From an uncultured Oscillibacter sp. (GTDB lineage Bacteria; Bacillota; Clostridia; Oscillospirales; Oscillospiraceae), in the NCBI GenBank assembly GCA_948435975.1, contig CAOJHG010000183.1:1-5355 (forward strand): a DNA stretch of 5,355 nt. Reading direction: 5' to 3'. Shown piece after piece: positions 1 through 5,123 of this stretch. The translations under genes were made by a program, and so were the position numbers. The notes under the pieces are model-generated. The model ran no database searches. It had not been told where the DNA came from and worked only from the letters and a program-made list of their open reading frames with translations. Within the stretch, counting starts at the first letter, position 1. Each line of letters opens with the position of its first letter.

Positions 1-3
1 ATT

Positions 4-738
4 TTAGTCGTTATCCCAGTTATGCCACACATTCTGCACATCGTCGCTGTCCTCCAGCATATCAATGAGCTTCTGCATGTTCTTCACGTCGCCCTCACCG
101 GTGAGCGTGATGTAATTCTGGGGAACCATCTCCACCTCTGCGGTCACAAACGTATACCCCTTCGCCTCCAAAGCCTTCACTACATCATTGAACGCATCAG
201 GATCACAGGTAATCTCCAGCGCAGGACCATCGGCCTCAAAAACTGCTGCACCTGCCTCCAAAGCATCTTCCATAACAGTATCCTCATCCAGATCACCGTC
301 TTCATTGTCAATAACGATGACGCCCTTTTTATCGAAAGACCAGGACACACAGCCAATTGCCCCCAGGTTGCCGTTGCACTTATCAAAGGCATGACGGACT
401 TCTGGAGCAGTACGCTGCCGGTTATCAGTTAAGGCCTCTACAATCACAGCCACGCCGCCGGGTCCGTAGCCCTCATAAGTGACGGCCTCGTAATTGTCGG
501 TATTGCCTGCACCCAATGCTTTGTCAATAGTACGTTTGATATTGTCATTGGGCATATTTACCGCCTTGGCTTTGGCAATGACCGTAGCTAGGCGGGAGTT
601 ATTATTAGGATCGCCGGAACCGCCCTCTTTGACAGCAACGATAATCTCACGTGCAATCTTGGTAAAAGCCGCAGAACGCTTTGCATCCGCTGCGCCTTTC
701 GTCTTTTGGATATTATGCCATTTGGAATGTCCGGACAT
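4..738 (-). CDS. yebC: YebC/TACO1/PmpR family protein (translation factor, formerly called transcriptional regulator)
   Basis: This is a 244-residue cytosolic protein of the YebC/TACO1 family, whose usual length is about 240-250, so it is complete. Visible family marks are the N-terminal MSGHSKWHNIQ block (residues 1-11), NMPNDNIKR (61-69), YEGYGPGG (88-95) and LTDNRQRT (103-110), followed by the acidic C-terminal domains ending near NVWHN. Family members were long described as DNA-binding regulators; more recent work on bacterial and mitochondrial members points to helping ribosomes through difficult stretches such as polyproline. An in-frame ATG lies three codons upstream at 747, overlapping the preceding stop as ATGA. 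However, the ribosome binding site (749-756, GGAAGGAG) is only 1 nt from that ATG and 10 nt from the ATG at 738, and MSGHSK is the family's canonical start, so I chose 738. It is the last gene seen in the DUF1858-trmK-NIF3 unit. The family is certain; the exact cellular role is less so. Confidence 0.95.
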   Translation of the reverse strand: MSGHSKWHNIQKTKGAADAKRSAAFTKIAREIIVAVKEGGSGDPNNNSRLATVIAKAKAVNMPNDNIKRTIDKALGAGNTDNYEAVTYEGYGPGGVAVIVEALTDNRQRTAPEVRHAFDKCNGNLGAIGCVSWSFDKKGVIVIDNEDGDLDEDTVMEDALEAGAAVFEADGPALEITCDPDAFNDVVKALEAKGYTFVTAEVEMVPQNYITLTGEGDVKNMQKLIDMLEDSDDVQNVWHNWDND

Positions 739-743
739 GGCAA

Positions 744-1520
744 TCATACTCCTTCCACATAATACTGAATTACTTCTCGATGGCTTGCTTTTTGAATCTC
801 TATTTCAGGAAACCGCGCCCGCAAATAGCCAACCAGCTCATGGCAGACCGGGTCCTCTGTGGGGAAATGACCTGCATCAATCAGGTTGATGCCCTTTTCC
901 TTCGCATCCAGAAACTGGTGATAGCTCAAATCAGCGGTCACGAAAGTATCACACCCCGCTGCAATGGCGGCATCCTCAAACTCTCCGCATGCCCCGCCGC
1001 CCACAGCCACACGGAACACATGTCTTCCAGCATCCGCATAGCGTAAACCGTTACAGCCCAAGCGCTCCGAAACCCTTGCAGCAAAATCCCGCAGAGGCAT
1101 AGGTGCATCCAATGTCCCCACACGAATCACACCAGTATCCTCCAACCGGTAAAAATCCCGCAGAGACAAATATTCCGCCAAGGTATCATTTACACCGCCC
1201 CCAGTGATATCCAGGTTCGTGTGCATACAAATGGCAGAGATATTGCTCTCGACAAGCTGGAGTACCCGGTTTCCCACAATATCCCGGTTCGTTACGGTCT
1301 TCTGTCCATGGAAAATGATTGGATGATGCGCCACAATCAAATCAGCCCCCCAGCGGTTCGCCTCTTCGATAACAGCTTCTGTGATGTCCAAGGAAACCAG
1401 CGCCTTCCGGACTTCCCGGCCGGGCTTGCCTACCAGCAGGCCCACATTGTCCCACTCCATGGCGCACTCACGCGGGGCAATCTCAAAAAGGGCCGCCTCA
1501 ATTTCACTCACTCTCGGCAC
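744..1520 (-). CDS. NIF3-like dinuclear metal center protein (YbgI/YqfO family, short form)
   Basis: This 258-residue protein belongs to the NIF3/DUF34 family, which forms toroidal hexamers with two metal ions per subunit. The likely ligands are all visible: H65-H66 in AHHPIIF (64-70), D104 in CMHTNLD (98-104), and H218 and E222 in DAGHFPTEDP, matching the H-H-D-H-E pattern of E. coli YbgI. The length is that of the short form; the longer Bacillus YqfO-type members carry an inserted PII-like domain that is absent here. The biochemical function of the family is not settled; GTP cyclohydrolase-like and metal- or nucleotide-related roles have been proposed. The start is GTG at 1520, supported by GAGAGGAG at 1528-1535 with a 7-nt spacer; a second GTG at 1511 is possible. 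The gene overlaps the end of trmK by 17 bp, a trmK/NIF3 pairing that is common in Firmicutes and suggests translational coupling. Confidence 0.94.
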   Translation of the reverse strand: MPRVSEIEAALFEIAPRECAMEWDNVGLLVGKPGREVRKALVSLDITEAVIEEANRWGADLIVAHHPIIFHGQKTVTNRDIVGNRVLQLVESNISAICMHTNLDITGGGVNDTLAEYLSLRDFYRLEDTGVIRVGTLDAPMPLRDFAARVSERLGCNGLRYADAGRHVFRVAVGGGACGEFEDAAIAAGCDTFVTADLSYHQFLDAKEKGINLIDAGHFPTEDPVCHELVGYLRARFPEIEIQKASHREVIQYYVEGV

Positions 1521-2202
1521 GCCGCCACTCCTCTCTCATAGACAGCAGCGCGGTAAGAATTTCCCGCAGGCTGTCCGCTTTTTCCTCCTGTCCGCTGGAA
1601 CGGTTCAGCCCCGCCACGGCGATTTGCAGGCGGATGATTTTTTCAATGATGTACCGGTCCCCCAGCGGGTCCCCCAGGAGGGCGGCGCCGCCATGAATCT
1701 GGCCCAAAGTCAGTGTCATCTCCCCTCCTCCGGCCTCTATGACAGGGTAAATGGTTCCCCGGTCCCGCAGCAATGCCTCCCGGTGAATAACATAGCCATG
1801 ATCCATCAAAAAAGCCCGCAGGACCTCGTCCCGGGTCATGGGCTGGAGAAGCAATTGATGGGTTCCATCCGCAGTCCAGGGAGCCCGCTCCAAAATTGCG
1901 GCAATATTCTCCCCACCCATACCAGCAATGACAATCGTATCTGCTTCCTCTGCGTTCACAGCCTCCAAGCCGTTCCCCAAACGATAGGAAATACCATCCA
2001 CGCCGTAAGCCCGGCCCGTTTCTCTAGCGCGAGCCAAAGGACCCTCCCGCAGATCGCAGGCAATGGCAGAGGCCACGCGCCCGTGAAGCCGCAGCCACAC
2101 GGGCAGATAGGCGTGGTCTGTGCCAACATCGGCGAGCCTTGCGCCAGAGGGCACCCAGTCGGCCAGCAGTCCCAGTCTAGGCGACAATTCCAACTGCTTC
2201 AT
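1504..2202 (-). CDS. trmK: tRNA (adenine(22)-N(1))-methyltransferase TrmK
   Basis: This is a 232-residue class I SAM-dependent methyltransferase of the TrmK (COG2384, B. subtilis YqfN) family, which methylates N1 of adenine 22 in the D-loop of certain tRNAs. The SAM-binding motif I is ADVGTDHAYLP (24-34), an acidic D50 follows at the end of the next strand, GNGLEAV sits at 76-82, and the diagnostic IVIAGMGGE block is at 90-98, followed by LQPMTRDE (119-126). The C-terminal third is rich in charged and leucine residues, matching the coiled-coil tail known in the family. ATG at 2202 is the only sensible start because an in-frame TAG lies 13 nt upstream. Its ribosome binding site is poor (GGGGGA, 3 nt from the ATG). 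It lies 67 bp after the DUF1858 gene and overlaps the NIF3-like gene by 17 bp. Confidence 0.93.
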   Translation of the reverse strand: MKQLELSPRLGLLADWVPSGARLADVGTDHAYLPVWLRLHGRVASAIACDLREGPLARARETGRAYGVDGISYRLGNGLEAVNAEEADTIVIAGMGGENIAAILERAPWTADGTHQLLLQPMTRDEVLRAFLMDHGYVIHREALLRDRGTIYPVIEAGGGEMTLTLGQIHGGAALLGDPLGDRYIIEKIIRLQIAVAGLNRSSGQEEKADSLREILTALLSMREEWRRAESE

Positions 2203-2269
2203 GCGTCCCCCATTCTACGGCATCCTGTTCTGCATAACGCCCCGTTTCTCCAGCTTAACTGAGCGGAAA

Positions 2270-2479
2270 TTACTCTGCTTTCTTATTGGCCTCCTCATTC
2301 ACCAGGGCCAGCAGTTTTGTTACATCCACGCCATGGACCATGCAGGCTTCTTCCACCGTCTCGCCACGAGAAGAGGGGCAGCCCAAGCAGTGCATACCAA
2401 TAGAAAGAAAGATAGGAGCCGTATGAGGGGCCAGGTCCAGGATGTCGCCAATGATGGTGTCTTTCGTAATTTCAATCAT
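2270..2479 (-). CDS. DUF1858 domain protein (hybrid-cluster-protein-associated putative redox disulfide domain)
   Basis: This 69-residue protein consists of one DUF1858 domain. The recognisable parts are an N-terminal helix region beginning EITKDTIIGDIL, a GMHCLGCPSSRGETVEEAC core with C31 and C34 as a CxxC pair, C46, and a helical tail. In the family the two core cysteines are thought to form a redox-active disulfide; some members sit near or are fused to hybrid cluster proteins or ScdA/YtfE-like proteins, but no such partner is visible here. No signal peptide or membrane segment is seen, so it is probably cytosolic. The ATG at 2479 has a strong GGAGG at 2489-2493 with a 9-nt spacer. It is the first gene after the promoter at 2537-2565 and probably leads the trmK/NIF3/yebC unit. 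The molecular role is not known. Confidence 0.88.
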   Translation of the reverse strand: MIEITKDTIIGDILDLAPHTAPIFLSIGMHCLGCPSSRGETVEEACMVHGVDVTKLLALVNEEANKKAE

Positions 2480-2488
2480 TTCAGGATT

Positions 2489-2493
2489 CCTCC
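2489..2493 (-). promoter_or_regulatory. Ribosome binding site of the DUF1858 gene
   Basis: GGAGG on the minus strand lies 9 nt before the ATG at 2479. It is the strongest match to the anti-Shine-Dalgarno sequence in this unit and fixes the start of the small gene. Confidence 0.8.
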
Positions 2494-2519
2494 GTTTTTT
2501 GAATTCAGCATCTACTGAG

Positions 2520-2538
2520 ATACCATAATCGTTGGTAT
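2520..2538. promoter_or_regulatory. Candidate operator dyad at the predicted transcription start
   Basis: The perfect inverted repeat ATACCA-N7-TGGTAT spans 19 bp and is centred at 2529, almost exactly on the predicted start of the transcript, and it touches the -10 box. Six-base arms with a short odd spacer fit a dimeric DNA-binding protein. It could also be a weak hairpin at the very 5' end of the RNA. This is a sequence observation; the operator role is inferred. Confidence 0.4.
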
Positions 2539-2565
2539 TATACTCTATTATTCTCCTGAATTCAA
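2537..2565 (-). promoter_or_regulatory. Sigma-A type promoter for the DUF1858-trmK-NIF3-yebC unit
   Basis: On the minus strand TTGAAT (2560-2565, four of six matches to the -35 consensus) is followed after exactly 17 bp by a perfect TATAAT (2537-2542). Transcription should begin near 2530, giving a leader of about 50 nt before the DUF1858 ATG. The promoter lies just past the terminator of the preceding gene and ahead of four closely spaced genes, so its position fits. Palindromic sequences overlap the -35 box and the predicted start site, described as separate entries, and suggest a regulated promoter. Confidence 0.72.
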
Positions 2566-2675
2566 TAGATATCGTTCAGGAACTTCAAAAACGACCGTTA
2601 CTTTTTTCAAACAGTGGTCATCACACCCAAAGGCAAGTCATCCCGCACCCTTCTTTACCTTTCTCAGACACCAAG

Positions 2676-2703
2676 AAAAACGCCCCCCGGAGGGGACGTT
2701 TTT
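2676..2703 (-). terminator. Intrinsic terminator after the zinc-ribbon gene
   Basis: Arms 2676-2687 and 2692-2703 pair with one mismatch (C2683 opposite A2696) around a 4-nt loop, giving AAAAACG/CGTTTTT flanks and a CCCC/GGGG core. Read on the minus strand the stem ends in a T-run, 39 nt past the zinc-ribbon stop codon. Because A-runs and T-runs bracket the stem on both sides it could also work in the other direction, but no plus-strand gene is present. It separates the sigH/zinc-ribbon unit from the DUF1858 unit. Confidence 0.85.
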
Positions 2704-2741
2704 GTTCGTATGGCGCAAGAGACGAAAACGAAACCGTCAAA

Positions 2742-3023
2742 TCAGCGCTGCTGCTCACGCATCTTGGCGAAGCACTCGCTGCAATAGACCGGACGATCAG
2801 ACTTGGGCTCGAAAGGAACCCGGGCCTCGCCGCCGCAAGCCGCGCAAACAGCAGTGAAGTACTCCCGAGGACCACGGGCAGCGTTCTTGCGGGCGTCACG
2901 GCAGGACTTGCAGCGCTGGGGCTCATTCTGGAAGCCGCGCTCAGCATAGAACTCCTGCTCACCGGCAGAGAACACGAACTCCTGACCACACTCTTTGCAC
3001 ACTAACACTTTGTCTTCGAACAT
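2742..3023 (-). CDS. Small zinc-ribbon domain protein with four CxxC pairs
   Basis: This is a 93-residue soluble protein of the 'probable zinc-ribbon' type. Four CxxC pairs are visible: C9/C12, C38/C41, C60/C63 and C81/C84. The first two pairs bracket a region with the family signature VCKECGQEFVFSAGEQEFY and then P-x-RCKSCR, forming one ribbon; the last two pairs form a second ribbon of the CxxC-x17-CxxC kind. The linker (42-58) is basic. Such proteins are presumed to bind zinc and may contact nucleic acid or protein, but I know of no established function. The ATG at 3023 has GAGAGGG at 3031-3037 with a 7-nt spacer. It starts 37 bp after the sigH-like gene, on the same strand, and is followed by a terminator, so it is probably the second gene of a sigH transcript. 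Confidence 0.88.
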   Translation of the reverse strand: MFEDKVLVCKECGQEFVFSAGEQEFYAERGFQNEPQRCKSCRDARKNAARGPREYFTAVCAACGGEARVPFEPKSDRPVYCSECFAKMREQQR

Positions 3024-3049
3024 GATTTTACCCTCTCTTTGAAAAGAAA

Positions 3050-3075
3050 ATTATATGCGTTCAGCTTTTGCTGAA
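3050..3075 (-). promoter_or_regulatory. Hairpin over the sigH stop codon and a -10-like box between sigH and the zinc-ribbon gene
   Basis: A perfect 6-bp stem with an AAAA loop (TTCAGC/GCTGAA, 3060-3075) covers the last codons and stop of the sigma gene. A TATAAT lies at 3050-3055, but no acceptable -35 box is found 16-18 bp upstream and there is no extended -10 TG. The hairpin lacks an immediate T-run, so it is not a clear terminator; it could stabilise or partly attenuate the transcript. An extra promoter for the zinc-ribbon gene is possible but weakly supported. Confidence 0.3.
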
Positions 3076-3702
3076 ATCGCCGGAAAGTAATTGCTGTGCC
3101 ACCTTGCGTCGGATACGCTGCACAGCGTTGTCCACGGATTTTCGGGGTTTCCTTACCGCTTTGGCAATTTCCCTGCAAGAAAGACCGTCTAAATAATACC
3201 CCAAAACTTTTGCTTCAAATTCGGACAACTGTTTCCGGACACCGGATAAGAGGGCTGCCGTGTGTTCCCTGTCGATCAGGAAATCTTCAGGATTACGCTG
3301 CGCCAAGTTATTGGTACCAGAGGTGTAGGAATTGCTGTCAAAGTAGGGAGTATCCAGAGACACTGACTGATTGAGCGGCTGCTGCTTATCTCTCCCCGCG
3401 GCGCGGAGAACGGAATACAGCCGACTGCGAATACAGATTTCTGCGAATGTGCGAAACGACGCTTCTTTTCCCGCGTCATATTCCCGAACCGCCTTAATTA
3501 AGCCGACCATGCCCTCTTGGGTCAGGTCCTCACTGTCCCCGCCCACCAAGAAGAAAGGCCGGGCGCATGTGCGTACTAAGCGGTTATATCGCGTGACCAG
3601 GGTTTCTTCTGCCATACGGTTTCCAGATGACACTAAGGAACACAGCTTTTCATCCGACATCTGCTCCAATGCCTGTAAACCGTTTTCATAAACATTGTAC
3701 AT
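3061..3702 (-). CDS. sigH: RNA polymerase sporulation sigma factor SigH (Spo0H)-like
   Basis: This sigma-70 family protein (213 residues as the longest frame) resembles B. subtilis SigH, which is about 218 residues. Region 2 contains YNRLVRTCARPFFLVGGD (39-56), close to the SigH RNFVRAKARSYFLIGAD block. It continues with DLTQEGMVGLIKAVREYD (59-76, core-binding region 2.2) and FRTFAEICI (83-91). The LNQSVSLDTPYFD linker follows, and a C-terminal region 4 helix-turn-helix ends in REIAKAVRKPRKSVDNAVQR (177-196). SigH directs early sporulation and stationary-phase genes in Bacillus; that role here is inferred. The start is uncertain. A perfect promoter ends 5 nt before the ATG at 3702, so that ATG would be nearly leaderless, and an in-frame TAA blocks longer forms. 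M15 (ATG at 3660) has a GGAG 3 nt upstream, begins where the aligned SigH domain begins, and gives a 199-residue protein. The neighbour downstream is the zinc-ribbon gene. Confidence 0.92.
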   Translation of the reverse strand: MYNVYENGLQALEQMSDEKLCSLVSSGNRMAEETLVTRYNRLVRTCARPFFLVGGDSEDLTQEGMVGLIKAVREYDAGKEASFRTFAEICIRSRLYSVLRAAGRDKQQPLNQSVSLDTPYFDSNSYTSGTNNLAQRNPEDFLIDREHTAALLSGVRKQLSEFEAKVLGYYLDGLSCREIAKAVRKPRKSVDNAVQRIRRKVAQQLLSGDFSKS

Positions 3703-3707
3703 GATGT

Positions 3708-3737
3708 ATTATACCCGCCTGTACCCGAAATTGTCAA
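3708..3737 (-). promoter_or_regulatory. sigH: Perfect-consensus sigma-A promoter of sigH
   Basis: On the minus strand TTGACA (3732-3737) and TATAAT (3708-3713) both match the consensus exactly, with an 18-bp spacer. The stretch just upstream is AT-rich with a run of seven T (3748-3754), which could act as an UP-like element. The predicted start falls at about 3701-3702, directly on the first ATG of the sigma gene. Housekeeping transcription of sigH would match the Bacillus arrangement, where sigma-A transcribes spo0H. Confidence 0.82.
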
Positions 3738-3767
3738 GCAAATTATCAAAAAAACGTGTATAGGCCT

Positions 3768-5123
3768 TTAAATATTTAGTGATTTTATGAAATTCACCAA
3801 AGTCTCAGCCGTATTTCGGGCAATTTCGATGGTCTTTGCCTCCACCATGACTCGAATCAGAGCCTGAGTCCCCGAGGCACGGACCAAAATCCGCCCTGCA
3901 CCGCCAAGGGCCTCCTCTTCCTTTTTCACCGCGTCCGCCAGTTCTTGGGACTCCATGATCCGTTCCTTGACGCCGCCGCTGTTGGGGACCTCCAGATTCA
4001 GCAGGATTTGGGGATACGCAGCGCAGACAGAAATCAGCTCCGACGCCTTCTGTTCCGACCGGGCCAGGACCTGCAAAAATTGGAGCGCAGTCACCTCACC
4101 GTCGCCAGTGGTCTCCAGGGAAGTGAAGATTGTGTGGCCAGACTGCTCACCGCCGAGTTTATAGTCATTCGCCAACATTTTTTCCAATACGTTCCGGTCC
4201 CCCACATCAGTGCAATAGAGGTCAATGCCATAATTCCGGCAGAACTCGTGAAGACCCAGGTTGCTCATGACCGTGGCTACCAATGCGTTCCCCCGCAGCA
4301 TTCCCCGCCGCTTGAGGTCCAGAGCGCAAACGGCCAGCACTTTGTCTCCGTCGATCATACCGCCTTTCTCGTCCACCAGCAGGCAGCGGTCTGCATCGCC
4401 GTCGAAGGCTACGCCCACATCATAGCTCCCCTTCACCACCAGATCCGCCAGCTCTTCCATGTGGGTGGAACCGCAGCGGGCGTTAATATTCAAACCGTCT
4501 GGGGTCCGGTGGAGAAAGACTGTGTGGGCCTTGAAGCGTCCAAAGAGCTCTGGGGCAGTCGCGCTGGCCGCGCCGTTGGCACAATCCACCAGGATACGGA
4601 GGCCAGATAGGTCAGACTCCACTGTAGAAGCTACAAAGTCGATATAGTCCCGCTTGAGCTGCCGCATTCCGTGATGCCTCCGGCCAATCTCCTCGCCAGT
4701 GCGGAGCTTCATCGGCTCTCCGGAGAGTATCTTTTCCTCAATCCGGCTCTCTAAGCTGTCCGAGAGCTTATACCCTTGTCCGCTGAAGATTTTGATGCCA
4801 TTATCCTCGTATGGATTGTGAGAAGCAGAAATCACGATGCCCGCGTCCGCCCGCTCCTGCCGGGTCAGATAGGCCACCGCTGGAGTTGGAATCGTGCCTA
4901 CGGGCTTCACATCTCCGCCCACCGAGCAGATGCCTGCCATCAAAGCGGACTCCAGCATATCGGATGAAATACGGGTGTCCTTCCCCAGAAGCACCGTAGG
5001 GCGGTTTCCCCGCTCCTCCATCAAAACAATGCCTACCGCCTGGCCTACGCGAAATGCCAGGTCCGCCGTCAAATTGTCGCCTACCACACCGCGGATGCCG
5101 TCCGTGCCAAACAGTTTCCCCAT
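3768..5123 (-). CDS. glmM: Phosphoglucosamine mutase GlmM
   Basis: GlmM converts glucosamine-6-phosphate to glucosamine-1-phosphate in the cytosol, the step before GlmU on the way to UDP-GlcNAc, peptidoglycan and other envelope polymers. At 451 residues it has the usual length. Landmarks, numbered from this start: the N-terminal GKLFGTDGIRG (2-12), the phosphoserine loop GIVISASHNP with catalytic S101, the metal loop DGDADR (241-246), the sugar loop GGEQSGH, and the C-terminal phosphate-binding loop RASGTQALIRVMVEA beginning at R415. The last normally reads R-P/F/Y-SGTEP, so A416, Q420 and A421 are departures. ATG at 5123 has GAGGG at 5133-5137 with a 9-nt spacer and matches the family start; a TTG extension to 5156 would add 11 residues without support. 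The usual cdaA/ybbR neighbours are not seen upstream within the window. There is no clear terminator before sigH, only a T-run at 3748-3754, so some read-through is possible. Confidence 0.96.
   Translation of the reverse strand: MGKLFGTDGIRGVVGDNLTADLAFRVGQAVGIVLMEERGNRPTVLLGKDTRISSDMLESALMAGICSVGGDVKPVGTIPTPAVAYLTRQERADAGIVISASHNPYEDNGIKIFSGQGYKLSDSLESRIEEKILSGEPMKLRTGEEIGRRHHGMRQLKRDYIDFVASTVESDLSGLRILVDCANGAASATAPELFGRFKAHTVFLHRTPDGLNINARCGSTHMEELADLVVKGSYDVGVAFDGDADRCLLVDEKGGMIDGDKVLAVCALDLKRRGMLRGNALVATVMSNLGLHEFCRNYGIDLYCTDVGDRNVLEKMLANDYKLGGEQSGHTIFTSLETTGDGEVTALQFLQVLARSEQKASELISVCAAYPQILLNLEVPNSGGVKERIMESQELADAVKKEEEALGGAGRILVRASGTQALIRVMVEAKTIEIARNTAETLVNFIKSLNI

Larger units (their letters stand above)
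2499..2565. repeat. Inverted pair of 10-bp repeats, each containing the palindrome TGAATTCA
   Basis: On the plus strand TTGAATTCAG (2499-2508) and its exact reverse complement CTGAATTCAA (2556-2565) face each other. Each holds the perfect 8-bp palindrome TGAATTCA, and the palindrome centres are 57 bp apart. One copy covers the -35 box of the promoter at 2537-2565 and the other lies in the leader, roughly 22-31 nt after the predicted start. This layout is what an operator pair for a dimeric repressor would look like, but no regulator can be named. A long-range RNA hairpin is less likely because only the downstream copy is in the transcript. Confidence 0.5.

Noticed and set aside
22..432. A 136-codon open frame on the plus strand opposite yebC
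   Set aside because: It mirrors conserved YebC coding sequence and reads as unconserved His/Leu/Ile-rich protein; a shadow frame.
1381..2262. A 293-codon open frame on the plus strand
   Set aside because: It lies opposite trmK and the start of the NIF3-like gene, has no family resemblance, low-complexity composition rich in Pro, Gln, His and Ser, and no fitting ribosome binding site. It is a by-product of the GC-biased minus-strand genes.
2203..2269. A leader mini-ORF (MQNRMP) between the DUF1858 gene and trmK
   Set aside because: Six codons with GGAG about 12 nt from its ATG; nothing separates it from chance.
2532..3005. A 157-codon plus-strand frame across the intergenic region and the zinc-ribbon gene
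   Set aside because: It runs through the terminator hairpin and opposite the CxxC-bearing gene, with no credible ribosome binding site or domain.
3740..3770. Intrinsic terminator after glmM
   Set aside because: There is a run of seven T on the minus strand but no stable GC stem with a loop before it, only the loopless palindrome AGGCCT.
3945..4610. A 221-codon open frame on the plus strand inside glmM
   Set aside because: It is antisense to strongly conserved GlmM sequence and shows no recognisable domain; a shadow frame.
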